64,000 nt of DNA, from positions 16,569-80,568 of the forward strand of contig NW_017386160.1 in the NCBI RefSeq assembly GCF_000237925.1, read 5' to 3'. Position numbers and translations under genes: made by a program. Below are positions 36,099 through 47,552 of the stretch, piece after piece; the stretch's first letter is position 1, and each line of letters begins with the position of its first letter. The stretch is from Schistosoma mansoni. Lineage: Eukaryota; Platyhelminthes; Trematoda; Strigeidida; Schistosomatidae. The notes beneath the pieces are model-generated. The model worked only from the letters and a program-made list of their open reading frames with translations. It had not been told where the DNA came from and made no database searches.

Positions 36099-36459
36099 AT
36101 TATTTTGTACATTGTTTTCCCCTCAAAATAACTCTTGCATTCATATTGATTCAATTCAATTTGATCATGAATAAGTTTTATTCAGTTGATTGATAATTAC
36201 TTGGATCCATTTTTATCGATCCAATTATTGATTACTTCAAAAAAAGGGGTCAAAGATCATATCTTATAAATGAATCCTATTCAATGATTTATTATATAAT
36301 AGTTATATGACATTACATTTACATTTAGTTTATCTTACAAGGGAAATTACATAAATTCTGTTATTCGAGTGTCTCTCAGTGTACATCTCTTAGATTCAAA
36401 ATAAGAATAACTTTTAATGAAACAATCAAAGTGAGTGATTTCTTATTTTCAGAAAGGAG

Positions 36460-36880
36460 ATCATGAATCAATTGAAGCTAGACCACCATGAAAAACCCCA
36501 TCTGATATGAATCAACATATGCCTACTAGTGACTGGCTTCAAGAGTTCTAGTGAGAAGCAGTGACCAGCGGAGTTTAACCAGGTGTGTTGTGAGATAGTA
36601 ACTCACTGAAGACATAGGTGGATGTGTCACTCAATTTTGTGGTTTGGTTGATATTAAACATGAACACCATTGGATGCCAGTCAGATCAGTGGTCTAGTGG
36701 TTAAGCGCTCGCGCACGTGACTGGTAGATCCTGGGTTCGGATCTTGCGAGTTGGGGTCGTGGATGCGCACTGCCACTGAGGAGTCCCATAATAGAACGAA
36801 ACGGCCGTCCAGTGCTTTCAGGTTTTCCATGGTGGTCTACCTTCAATTGATTCATGATCTCAACTATTAAAATTTCTTAT
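36460..36880 (+). repeat. SINE family A, nearly complete copy
   Basis: After a short minus-strand tail scrap (36460-36505) there is the 5' arm (36535-36655) and a clean tRNA-like head (ggtctagtggttaagcgct; B box gggttcggatct). Then come the hammerhead, the standard tail and a weak A/T end. It gives the best view of the full unit (about 340 bases) in this window. Confidence 0.85.
36762..36815 (+). ncRNA. Hammerhead ribozyme, core intact, extra bases before core
   Basis: GCGCACTG then an extra cca, CTGAGGA, stem II gtcc/gaac with one mismatch, GAAA, CGG/CCG stem III, GTC before CAGTGC. The added bases may weaken stem I. Confidence 0.6.
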
Positions 36881-37945
36881 TTTATTGAGTTTTTGTTTAA
36901 TGATTTATATTCTGTTATAATCTTATTTCTGAATTGACTTCAAGTGTTGACATGGTAATATGATTCATAGGTGAAGTGATAAGGTATGTAGATGAATTTT
37001 GTCAGTGGGAAATGAAAACCTGGAAAATGATAGCTGACTATTGTAATTTCACAATCATTAAAATTAGTTGTAAGGGATTCATAAAGTTTATTCATCACTT
37101 ATCGATGTTGTTTGGGATTTTGTTAGAGACCAGAAAGTATTGAACAGATGTTTCTCCTCAGTATAGAATTGCTTAGCAATACTTACTGACAGCTTCAAGT
37201 TCGCTCCGCGACTTGAAGAACTTGGGTTCGATCTCTGGTAAGGTCATAAATTGTAAACTGGGTAGAAGTCTCAACTCATGAAGATATTAGTGTCTAGTCT
37301 TCCCTAATTCATAGTGGTGCCCAAGGTTAGGTCAATCAGTGACTAATACTAAGTATAAATTATTAGGATCCTTGACTTTCAGATTAGAATTCCTCAAGTT
37401 CTCGTTCACAATACTTTTGTTCTCATATTGATTTTGCATACGATCCTGATGCACAGTTGAACCTTAATTAACCCTCGTTTATAAGCTCTATTTAAACTAT
37501 ATTTGAATTCGGAATTGTATGACTGACTTATTACGATATATACAAATCTGTTTACCCCGCTTATACCATAACACCGTTTTTCACTTGTACACTTCGATCA
37601 ATATATTTGAATAACTCTAATCTGCAACAGGTCTATCTAAGCTTAAATAATTACTTGACAGTTTCCCCACGGTTATGACACTGGATAACCCTGGTTTGAA
37701 TACTTCAACGAATATCAATTTCATTCATTGTTGTTTAACTGTGCCTTCCAGAAGTACTTCGTATAGTCACTCATTAGTACAAGCATAGTTGTCATAAATG
37801 ATCTGTGCTAACGAATAATGTGAGTTATAGGGATTCGCTGACCAATCTCACAAGGAATTCAATTCTCTTGTAGATTGTTGTTAATGTACTTCGTCAAAAC
37901 ACGTGATTATATTCATTGGGGATTTGCATAACTCTTTTCCTTCTA
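36881..37945. other. Spacer or intron, nothing firm
   Basis: A short B-box-like piece (cttgggttcgatctc near 37210) hints at another worn tRNA-derived repeat. Otherwise AT-rich. Confidence 0.3.
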
Positions 37946-37949
37946 ATAG

Positions 37950-38593
37950 ATGAATGAAATCTTCACAGCATCTATTGATGAGACACAGACTATCCAAAAA
38001 TCAATCAACAACGTGGTAAATACTAGAAACCAACAACACCAAATCACTATGATAGATGAGCAGTCACTGAATTCTCTGCCTATCGGAATGAATCTATCCC
38101 AAGAAATTCTAAAACTGGTCATGTCTTTATATGCTTTGAAACTGCCAATTCATTCGATACACAAAGATAATAAAGCTACTCAGACTGAAGATCTAACAGA
38201 TACATCACTTATCTCAGGTTATACTGGACTATCATCAAGATGTGTGAGTATTTCGCAAATGGCCGCCAGTATATTCAGTTCAGATACAAAAAATTCAATG
38301 AATGATAGTCAAGAAAATAAATCATGTCCATTTATTCGAGTTGTAACGCATAAAAATGGTATACTCGTTCATTTAGGCCAACTGATCAGTATATCTGAGG
38401 ATCAGAGATCATTTATTATGCGCAATGTGATTAGTTTCGATCCGTTAAGAGTGAATGAACGAAAAATTTCAACATTAAAACCAGCGGAAATTCTTGCCCT
38501 CACTGAATCCAAACTTCAAAGTCAACATGGTAAAAGAGGAAATTTATTATCTGATTATTTACAAAATCATATGATGTTTAATGTTACAGAGAA
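37950..38593 (+). CDS. Large host exon, unidentified protein
   Basis: A 644-base exon between acceptor ccttctaatag and donor GTAAGT, open for 214 codons and opening in phase 0, which fits the exon ending at 28384. The product is hydrophilic, Ser/Asn-rich in its first half, with no membrane helix. The C-terminal half (CPFIRVVTHKNGILVHLGQL, then RSFIMRNVISFDPLRVNERK) looks like a folded segment. The final codon is split after two bases, so the protein continues, but I found no downstream exon. No family recognised. A LINE begins about 60 bases after the donor. Confidence 0.6.
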
Positions 38594-38654
38594 GTAAGTT
38601 TGCAAGTTTTATTCTTTCTTGATGTGTGACACTTTGGTAAATTGTTGTTTTCTT

Positions 38655-39705
38655 TATATTAACTCTCGTTCCCGACCGTTGCTGCTACCCTGACGTGGTA
38701 GACGGGCTTGTCTATCGTGCTGAACCAATCGACCTATACTGGTTGGAATAATCGTTCCTCAAGGTCCTACCATGCCAGGCAGGTCGGTTGAAGAGCTGTA
38801 AGACTAAAAGCAGCAATCCCAAGATCCGAAGATGAAGTCGTACTGCCGACTATACAGAGGTGTGACAGCAGTAAGGTGTTTCCTTCAGACAACCAGCATA
38901 ACAGCGACGCTGCCTCCCCACAAGGAGGGGTGGGGTTAGAAAAGGCTGATCCTAAAAATGCACACCTCTCCTTATCCCACGGATTTCCGTCTCCGGCGGT
39001 AAGGTCCTTTGAAGAACGGAGCTAACACGTCAAAAATCCCCCACAAGAAGGCCATGCGTGACCGGTGTCAAGCAGTTGTCCCTTGAGCACTGCGGTCACC
39101 CTCCCAGGTCGTTAAGACCAGCACTAATGCAACTTCCTTTTCAGGTCCCTCAAGAAATACCCTTCCACGGTGTGGGCAACCGGGAAGTGATATTAGCCCT
39201 CATACCCGTAACTGCACACGAGACCAAGTTGGTCACATTCAAATCCTTCCTACACCTCCTAATAACTCTCTTATCTCCACAACTAACCCTTCNNNNNNNN
39301 NNNNNNNNNNNNNNNNNNNNNNNNNNNNNNNNNNNNNNNNNNNNNNNNNNNNNNNNNNNNNNNNNNNNNNNNNNNNNNNNNNNNNNNNNNNNNNNNNNNN
39401 NNNNNNNNNNNNNNNNNNNNNNNNNNNNNNNNNNNNNNNNNNNNNNNNNNNNNNNNNNNNNNNNNNNNNNNNNNNNNNNNNNNNNNNNNNNNCCATGGGA
39501 CTGCATCTCCTTACGATGCTCCACTGCCTTTTGGATCAGATCTTTAGATCAAAGGCTCTAGGTGTGGTCCCCTAAGAAAACCACCTGCTTCGGTTTGGGC
39601 ACCTGGGCAGTATCACAGCCCTAACATAAATCAAATGAGATTTGTGCGGCGCATATGTAACTGGTGCTTCCTTGTACCAATATTTATGTGTTAAAATAAA
39701 TAAAT
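38655..39705 (+). mobile_element. LINE with 5' and 3' ends around an assembly gap
   Basis: Left of the gap is GC-richer, non-coding 5'-type sequence (ctgacgtggtagacgggctt; ccccacaaggaggggtgggg). Right of it is a 3' end nearly the same as 27281-27494 with an (AAAT)n tail ending near 39705. Coding parts, if present, fall in the gap, so the true length is unknown. Confidence 0.65.
39293..39492. other. Assembly gap (200 N)
   Basis: Placeholder gap within a LINE copy. Confidence 0.99.
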
Positions 39706-40065
39706 AAATAAAACGACTCCTAATCCGATCCCTTCTCAAGTTGTCTAAAGAATAGTCCTATCATATCACCTTCATTCCGAGTGAATAAAAATTAGTTTTG
39801 CACTCCCAAAGTCATTTGACAATCATCAAAAGTCGTCAATAGAACACATCTCTGTTAACAATTATTCAGCAAACTAGTATCAGTATTAAAATGATTTGCA
39901 ACTTTGGTGAATAGACAATCGTAATTGGATTTTCCTCCGAACGAATTAGTCTATCAACGTCATTGTCAGAAGAACACGGGTAGGCAACAATAAGTTCGCT
40001 TCTCAAGTATCCGTTTGTTATCTAAAGTTCATTATTATTTGCTTTTTATTTGGATTAAAGTGTTA

Positions 40066-40200
40066 CTTACTTACTGGTTAGCGTTTTTTTAGCGAGTTGG
40101 TTTTCTACGGGATGAGGTCGCTAACCCCATGCCCAACCCTTCTCCTTTACCCGGGCTTGAGACCGGCAGTAGCCCCCAGAGGAACTACAGGCGGAGTGTG
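40066..40200 (-). mobile_element. Mini RTE derivative: 5' UTR joined to TAAG tail
   Basis: On the minus strand it starts cactccgcctgtag like the RTE element at 58302. It keeps about 115 bases of that 5' untranslated region (gcccgggtaaagga, gggttgggcatggggttagc, aaaaaaacgctaacc) and then passes at once into a short run of agtaagtaag, the RTE 3' tail. The whole coding region is missing. Confidence 0.8.
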
Positions 40201-40466
40201 TCTACATTCATAAATAGCAACAACAGAAATAGTAAGGTATTACTAAGTAGATAGACGAAATGAGAGTACCCTCAGTATTCATATAAGAGCATAATTAAAC
40301 AAATCTTCTTGTGAACACTCACCTGAAGCGATAAAATCAAAACATCAAAGTTTAGAAACAAGTCAATTTAATTGAACATTGAACTAGTTTTACTCACTTC
40401 GTTTCTTTCAAGAAAAGGAAAAAAGAAGCATAAGAATGACTGAACATTAATTCAAAGTTATTTTGT

Positions 40467-40472
40467 TTTATT
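40467..40472 (-). terminator. Poly(A) signal for the G gamma gene
   Basis: AATAAA on the minus strand, about 20 bases past the stop codon. Confidence 0.6.
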
Positions 40473-40490
40473 ATTCATTTACTAAATTGC

Positions 40491-40691
40491 CTAAATCACC
40501 ACACATCCACCTTTTTCTTGGAATGGATTATCTTTCTTACTAGCAAATCCTGAAACTAAACAATCTTTATCACGATTCTGTTCCATATACACAATCATTT
40601 CTTGTACACATTCAGAGACAGGACGACGATTTAAATTTGCTTCTTGACGTAATTGTTCAACTAGTTTACGTTGTTGACTTAAAGTTGACAT
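40491..40691 (-). CDS. GNG: Heterotrimeric G-protein gamma subunit
   Basis: A 66-residue protein, the normal size for G gamma (about 65-75). The N-terminal helix SQQRKLVEQLRQEANLNRRP matches the conserved ARKLVEQLRxEAxxxRxxVS pattern that forms the coiled coil with G beta. The DNPFQEKG segment matches the NPF motif, and the protein ends in the CAAX box CVVI, so the cysteine should be prenylated and hold the G beta-gamma dimer on the plasma membrane. The ATG at 40691 is the only sensible start. No intron interrupts the coding part. Vertebrate gamma genes usually have one, so this could be a retrocopy, but there is no poly(A) tract or decay to suggest it. It reads against the neighbouring unidentified gene. 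Confidence 0.93.
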   Translation of the reverse strand: MSTLSQQRKLVEQLRQEANLNRRPVSECVQEMIVYMEQNRDKDCLVSGFASKKDNPFQEKGGCVVI

Positions 40692-40699
40692 ATTTGTAT

Positions 40700-41374
40700 T
40701 TTGACTAGACTGTCACTTTTGTTCAATGATAAATCCTTTAAGACAAAGAAGCAAAACAGACCAATATGTAGGATCGATTGTACTATTGTCAACATAAACA
40801 TTTAAAGGTTATAAATATTATTTAAATAGAGAGAAGTCAGCTAATGGAGTCAGTTCATGGATCGCTAGATTGAACCTTGTTCCATCTAACTGATTGGACC
40901 AACGTCGCAGTATCAGTCGATGGCTTTCAAGTGTTTATTGTGAATATTAGTCCGTAATTAGGGGAGAGTGTATTTATCAATAACTGTCAATATTAGCTAA
41001 TCTGTACTTAGTAAAATCATTAAGATACATCAATCAAAGTAGTTTCAATGAAGCTGTATGGGTTTCAATGATTATGTAAGGATGGCTTGTTGGTAAACTC
41101 TAGGAAGCCTTAAGAAGCTCAGAAAGAGCCGAAGACATTCCATTCAATCACTGCTAGGGGAATATTCTAGAATGTCGACGTGTAGCTTCCCCATTGGATG
41201 GATAAGAAATGACCCTTTGTGTCTATTGGTTGGTCGAAATGATGATCTACTCTCAGTCAAAAAACTATAAGTACATGAGATTTCTGTACTATATTTTGAC
41301 ACTGCTTTGGGGAACAAACCTTCCTACTACTAGCCCTCTGGCCTCTCTCTTGGCACGTTGAGGGTTCGATCGTT
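40700..41374. other. Upstream of G gamma; worn tRNA-like piece at gap
   Basis: Probably the G gamma 5' region. Just before the next gap, ggcacgttgagggttcgatcg looks like a B box in tRNA-derived sequence, but the rest of the unit is hidden. Confidence 0.35.
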
Positions 41375-41574
41375 NNNNNNNNNNNNNNNNNNNNNNNNNN
41401 NNNNNNNNNNNNNNNNNNNNNNNNNNNNNNNNNNNNNNNNNNNNNNNNNNNNNNNNNNNNNNNNNNNNNNNNNNNNNNNNNNNNNNNNNNNNNNNNNNNN
41501 NNNNNNNNNNNNNNNNNNNNNNNNNNNNNNNNNNNNNNNNNNNNNNNNNNNNNNNNNNNNNNNNNNNNNNNNNN
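41375..41574. other. Assembly gap (200 N)
   Basis: Placeholder gap; its left edge has a tRNA-like B box. Confidence 0.99.
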
Positions 41575-43078
41575 TTGTTGTCCTCTATCACCTCATTCTA
41601 TCTCATTAATCATATAATATGGTATTCTATTGTATCTATACTCTATAGTCAGTGTATTATGAATCTTACTTAGACTAAAACATACCGCTTTCTAATAATA
41701 AGTTGTTGTTTATGTGACTGACAATCATCTACACATATTGACACGTGCGTGCAAAATAAAGATGAGTGAAATTCTCATTTTACAAAACAATACTACTTTA
41801 CTAAACAGAAAATGTAGTGAAACAAATCTTTTGGCATCCGATTCACAGAAGGTCTTGCTCCACTAATGAATAAATACTGTAACCATTTACCATCCAATTT
41901 CAAATGAGTTTGGTGGTCGTTTTCTCATATAATCATCTACTTTTCACGTCCTAACTTTATCAGTCCATGTAACGCTCATTGATAAGTTCGATTCTTTGAG
42001 ACTCGACAAGTTATAGCGTCCAGCGTATTTTGGTCTATGAATGAGGCTGTGGTCAATCATTCTGATGATATAATCCACATCACGTTTTCTGTATGGTCTT
42101 ATATCAATCACTGTGACGGATGAACTCATCTTCACCCGATATTCTGGATGAATACATTTCACCGTTCATTAAATGTATGTGTTTCATTGAATACTAATTA
42201 AGACTGGATGTCATGACTCAGCGAGATCGATCAAAATTTATGTGAGGTTCAATGTACTGTGACATGCTCTTTTTGATCCTGAAATTCGTATTCATTTCTC
42301 AACAGAATTCAAATGGATTTTTTGTAAGGAAGCATTGGTTATTGAATATGTAAATTGCATGTCAGGTATTTCCTGTCTCGACCTTTGCAATTTCATATTT
42401 TTAGATGATTTTATTAAGGAGATATTTTAATTGAGTGAGACTATAATCGCTGTTTGAATGCTGTTGGCAGAAAACCATGAAGTTAGGTTTTGTGGTAGTT
42501 GCTACAAGTCAGTAAAGTGTACTCTCGATCTTGATGTAACTATTACTGCTCGTGTGATCCAAACTCAGATCACTCAACTTTGCAGCATGAGAATCAACTG
42601 CTACGCTACTCGAAACACAACTGACATATTGTAGGACACAGATGTTTATATTTATTGATCGAAGCACAATTGTTGATGTCCTGTTCGTCTAGTGATTGAA
42701 TACATATGGAATTCTGTCGATCGAGTGTTTTAGCTATACTACTACTTATTAGTAACTAGTCATTATTAATTTTATGATCAAAATGACCTGTTGGGACAAT
42801 TTCATATAGGTAGTTTGTATTTGACAATATTCAGACGTTCCATGCAACTTTCCTTATTTATAAATTTTACTGAAGTAAGGGCAGCCAATGTAGCAGAACA
42901 TCATGAATTCACTATATTTTGCGGTTTCTCCCTAGCTGCTTACGAATTTATAAAATGATTGTTAATAGGTCTTCATCTGTTTGACAGTGATCATTGTGTT
43001 GATGTCTTCAAGTCGTTCAAGATAATAATAGACAAAGAACGTGAAATCTACTGTGGTTTGAAACGACAACTGGCATAA
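41575..43078. other. No recognised gene
   Basis: AT-rich. The small frame at 41944-42162 on the minus strand has no known motif. Confidence 0.3.
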
Positions 43079-43278
43079 NNNNNNNNNNNNNNNNNNNNNN
43101 NNNNNNNNNNNNNNNNNNNNNNNNNNNNNNNNNNNNNNNNNNNNNNNNNNNNNNNNNNNNNNNNNNNNNNNNNNNNNNNNNNNNNNNNNNNNNNNNNNNN
43201 NNNNNNNNNNNNNNNNNNNNNNNNNNNNNNNNNNNNNNNNNNNNNNNNNNNNNNNNNNNNNNNNNNNNNNNNNNNNNN
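43079..43278. other. Assembly gap (200 N)
   Basis: Placeholder gap of 200 N. Confidence 0.99.
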
Positions 43279-43526
43279 GGCCACAAGCGTAACTTCACAA
43301 GGAAAAAAGAAAAGGGGGGAGGCAAAATAACACACTGGTTTGAAAATCGGAAGCAGATATGAATAGGAAGAGTAGCAACTGGAAAGATCTGGTAAGGTTC
43401 GTTCATAACAGACTTTGATAGAGAATGCTGATGAGTGTATTATGCTTATGAGGGGTACTCGGAGTAACTGAGTAAGGCTACAGCGTTTATTCATTTTTGA
43501 AGCAAACACTCCCATGAATGAATAGA

Positions 43527-43800
43527 CAAAATATTTGTTTTCAGCTTATGTTGTTCTTAGAATAGTAGAAATCTTTTGTGATATGAAAGTCTCATTCGTC
43601 AGTATTCTGTATGCGTAGGTGAATGTCTGTCAATTAAGTACATTATTAGAAAGCGACATTGTTTATTCTAACTGGGATCCAAGTAAGGCTTACTTCAAAA
43701 TAGAGAACACCACATAATTCGATTGCTTAGATAAAATTTGGTGATAGGCAAAAAGAAGGTATAAACATTGATATTTCTGCAAACAATTGAGGTCAACCTA
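43527..43800 (+). repeat. Direct duplication, copy 1
   Basis: About 270 bases matching 47284-47552 in the same orientation (aaaatatttgtttt, tcagtattctgtatgcgtag, agaaagcgacattgtttatt, acattgatatttct, gaggtcaac). Non-coding, with no terminal motif recognised. Confidence 0.75.
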
Positions 43801-46800
43801 CAGATGATTGCAAATCACACTCTCAGATAATTCACACTATTATTATTGCCTTCAAGGTAATAAGCCAATTTCCTAAAATTCTAAGATGGAACATTCTTTA
43901 AAGATTAAGTATATTATCATTCTACTTAATGTGAGTTTGACAAGTCATCTTTGAACAAGATATTCTGATTGAGGACCTATTGATAAAAGGATTAGTTGGC
44001 CATTAAAAAACAGGAGTTTGTATTTGGACAGAGTATGATTTGATGTGAAACGTTGACTGATTCACAATTTCCCTACCACATTCTCTACCGCTTACAGTGA
44101 ATAACCGTTTCACACCCGATGTGAATGAACTACACTGGTCACGAATTCTCACTTGAACTTCACCTATCGCATCTTTCAACTGAGATGTATCGCACGAAAT
44201 TTAGACAAGTATTCAATTCGAAAATTTTCTCGAAACAGTTTGAAAACTGACAGCGCATTAGAATTGGCAATTTCTATGTCGGTGGATGAATTATCTCACC
44301 AGACTGTTTATGCCTATAAACAATGCGTATCTGGTTGAATAACCTTTTAATGTTTCAATGGTAAATTGAATCTACAGATTGGTAACTGATTGTGTGATAA
44401 ATGTGGATGAATAGAACTCATTTTACAGACAGTGTCGTTCGGTCAGTGGTAATGACTTATGAAAATAGTTAATGAACTAAAATTATGTTAAATTGAGCTG
44501 CTGAACGTGTGATCTGTGTATCATGACAATAACTTTTGCCTAACGGACAGTACTGCACTCCTTCTTTGTGTGGAGTTATGTCGGTGTCACTTCCAGTTGT
44601 ACCAGCTTCGATTCATTAATTTCGATACGTTTCACTGTGAACCTACTTTTATGCAAACTAAATGAACCAGGAATCACATGCATGTTGAAAGTATTGGGCA
44701 AATAATTCCACAAGAATTTGCATTCAGTAGAATATTGTAGAAAGATGATTGAAATTCCCGTGTTCCCATATTTCTTTGAATTGATTAACGTTAGACCACA
44801 GTCGAAAATCTGAGGGAATTGGCGGCAATCAAACAATGGGACATCGTCCTCGCACCCGAACACATGACCTCTTGAAAAACGGTATGAATGTCCGAATTTA
44901 CTCAGCCAACAACATCTAATATTGTGAGAATTCAGGATGAACGAACCTCTTCAGTTATTATTGTCACTGTAGATGTTAGTCGATAGGACTTAAGAATGAT
45001 GCAGATGGCCTGTTATAAGTTACACAACATTTTTATTGATCACGATGACTTTGTTGGTAAAGTTGTCTGAAACAATCAGTACTGCAGAACTATGTTTATG
45101 TTTTACAAATATACAAAATATGGTATGTTTTATGTCATTGGTTTCATTTTATTTTAACTATGGGTGGCCAACAAATTTTCCAAAACATCGGTTTATCGTC
45201 AAATTGTGAATACAAGTTATGTGAACCGATTGGACGCCATGAAATGTTGTCAGCACGTCCTAAATATGAGTGATGAGGAATCCAACAATCAGCATGCTGT
45301 TGGTTTGAATGTTTTAAGCGATCGTAAGGCTGAAGTCGGTTGATTTCCATTCACATCTTCACTTTTATTGTTGATAGAGATAAAGGTAATGAAAATTTCC
45401 AGTAAATACCTATCTGCATGTGTTTTCATACAAAATAAGTCAAATGAAGAAATCTTGAACGAACCTCATTTCTTTAGATTGTTGGTTGATACATTTTGTG
45501 ATAGAACCCTTCGTAAATATCGAATGATCACTCGCTTCAGACGAACTACATGCCAAATGAAGTTTGATCAGTTGTGTGGGGTACAGAAGTGATGAATATG
45601 TGTAAGGAAGTCGTTTCATTCAACCATTCATTACTTCATCATATTTATGAAATTGGCAATAAACCCCACCCTATCAAATATCATTATTTCAACAATTTCT
45701 CAATGAATGCCAAATCATTGGATAAATTTCTTCATATATTTTGTGTTTCTGTAGAATCCGTGATCCGACCTCTTTCTATTTTGACGACTCTGTCAAACTA
45801 AACAATACCTCTCAACATTTTATTACAAACAACGTTATGTAATTGGAAAAGCAAACTAAATGCCAACATGTAAAGAAAATTATGTGAAATACGTCAACCA
45901 GCTGAAATTCAAATCAACATTTGGTTCTGAATGGAGCAAGAATAACAAGACCAGCAGAATTGCATGAATCCAACTTCATTTCTCTCACAACAAATAACTG
46001 ATGGAGTCAACAGTTCACAAAGACAAAACGGTGTGAAAATCTTATATCACGAAATTCTATCATCACGTCAATATAATGATTGAAAGCATTCGAAATATTG
46101 GAACCAGGTACAGAGAAATCATAAGTTCGTGAAATCAACACAGATGTCCTTGTTATTTAAAACATTATTTCAGTGAAATGTGACAAACTGTGCAGTAAGA
46201 TTTCAATCTGCTTGTAGTAACTTTGATTATCCCCGACTGACCGTATTTCATTTATTCTGTACTGATGCGAAGGTGTTCCAAAGTAACGATCAAACGAATA
46301 AACTCGTCAGCCTCACATGCTGGTAGTACAGTTTTGATTAGTCGATATTTTTGAATCATCGACAAAATGTAAGTTATTGATCAACTAATGGTCAGTGTTA
46401 GTGAGTTTAACGTATTCAACTTCTGAATGATATTTCCGTTCATTGACTCTGTTACAGTAAAACCTAGTAATAAGAAATAGTCTGCCAATTGACGTACTCA
46501 CCAAGGTAATAAATCAATCAATCAATCAAGATCGTTTGTGTTAACCACTTTGGAAGAAGTTGAGAAACTTCAAGGTAACAATTGCGCACCTGTAAACCAT
46601 TGAGTAAGTTGAATTCAGTTTGTTGATCTGAATCTGACACATTTCCAATATTCACCAATTGTGAAGAAATTCGTTTATGAGACGAAACCTATTTATTTGA
46701 GCTTGTTGATAATAGCATTCATGAGAATGTAGAACATGTGATCAAAGTGGTAACAACATACACAGTACAGTGTATAACACAAAAAACAATAATGGTAAGT

Positions 46801-47280
46801 TACTTCAGAACTGTTGGAGAACGTGATTGTCCGAAATATATCGGTTAAATGTATGCATGGCGAACATGAACGGTGAACGTAATAACTCAGATAATATTAG
46901 AAAATTATTTGATATTCTCCGTGTAGATTGTGTTAAATCAAAAAGTCTACTGAATAAGGTTTCTTTTATGCAATGACGCATGAAGAAGACACAAACCAAC
47001 AGTTACTAGCTTGTTAAAGACACAGTTTGAACGAGGAATATATCTGTAGTATGATAACTGAAACCTGATGGTAGTTCGATGTCACCGTAGCCTATGTGTT
47101 AACCGATTTTTCAAATGCTCTCTCAGTTTATTTAATGGTAAACGATAAAGAGACTGTCTTCATGACTATTCATCAGAGTCATACAGACCAATATACTCGG
47201 AACGTATGATGACTCTAAAAGAGAACGATATAATTACAATATTGATTCTTACTTGAAGCAAGACTCTCTGTCAATTATCA
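43801..47280. other. AT-rich region, no recognised gene
   Basis: Several frames of 60 to 95 codons exist (44153-44338, 44576-44863, 45368-45592, 45574-45801) without recognisable domains or convincing splice borders. Only the flanking duplication is recognisable. Confidence 0.3.
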
Positions 47281-47283
47281 GGT

Positions 47284-47552
47284 AAAATATTTGTTTTCAC
47301 TTCATTTTAGTTTTAGAAAAGTAACAATCTTTTGTAAAATGAATGTCTCATTCATCGGTATTCTGTGTGCATAGATGATTGTCAGTTAACTGAACACATA
47401 ATTGATCAGAAAGCGACATTGTTTATTCTGAGATCCATATAAGGCTTACTACACAATAGATAATACCATATTTTATTAATGAGAAAGAAGATAGTGAAAG
47501 ACGACCAAAGAATGTACAATCATTGATATTTCTACAGACAGACGAGGTCAAC
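47284..47552 (+). repeat. Direct duplication, copy 2
   Basis: Partner of 43527-43800, with scattered substitutions and small indels, so not recent. Confidence 0.75.
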
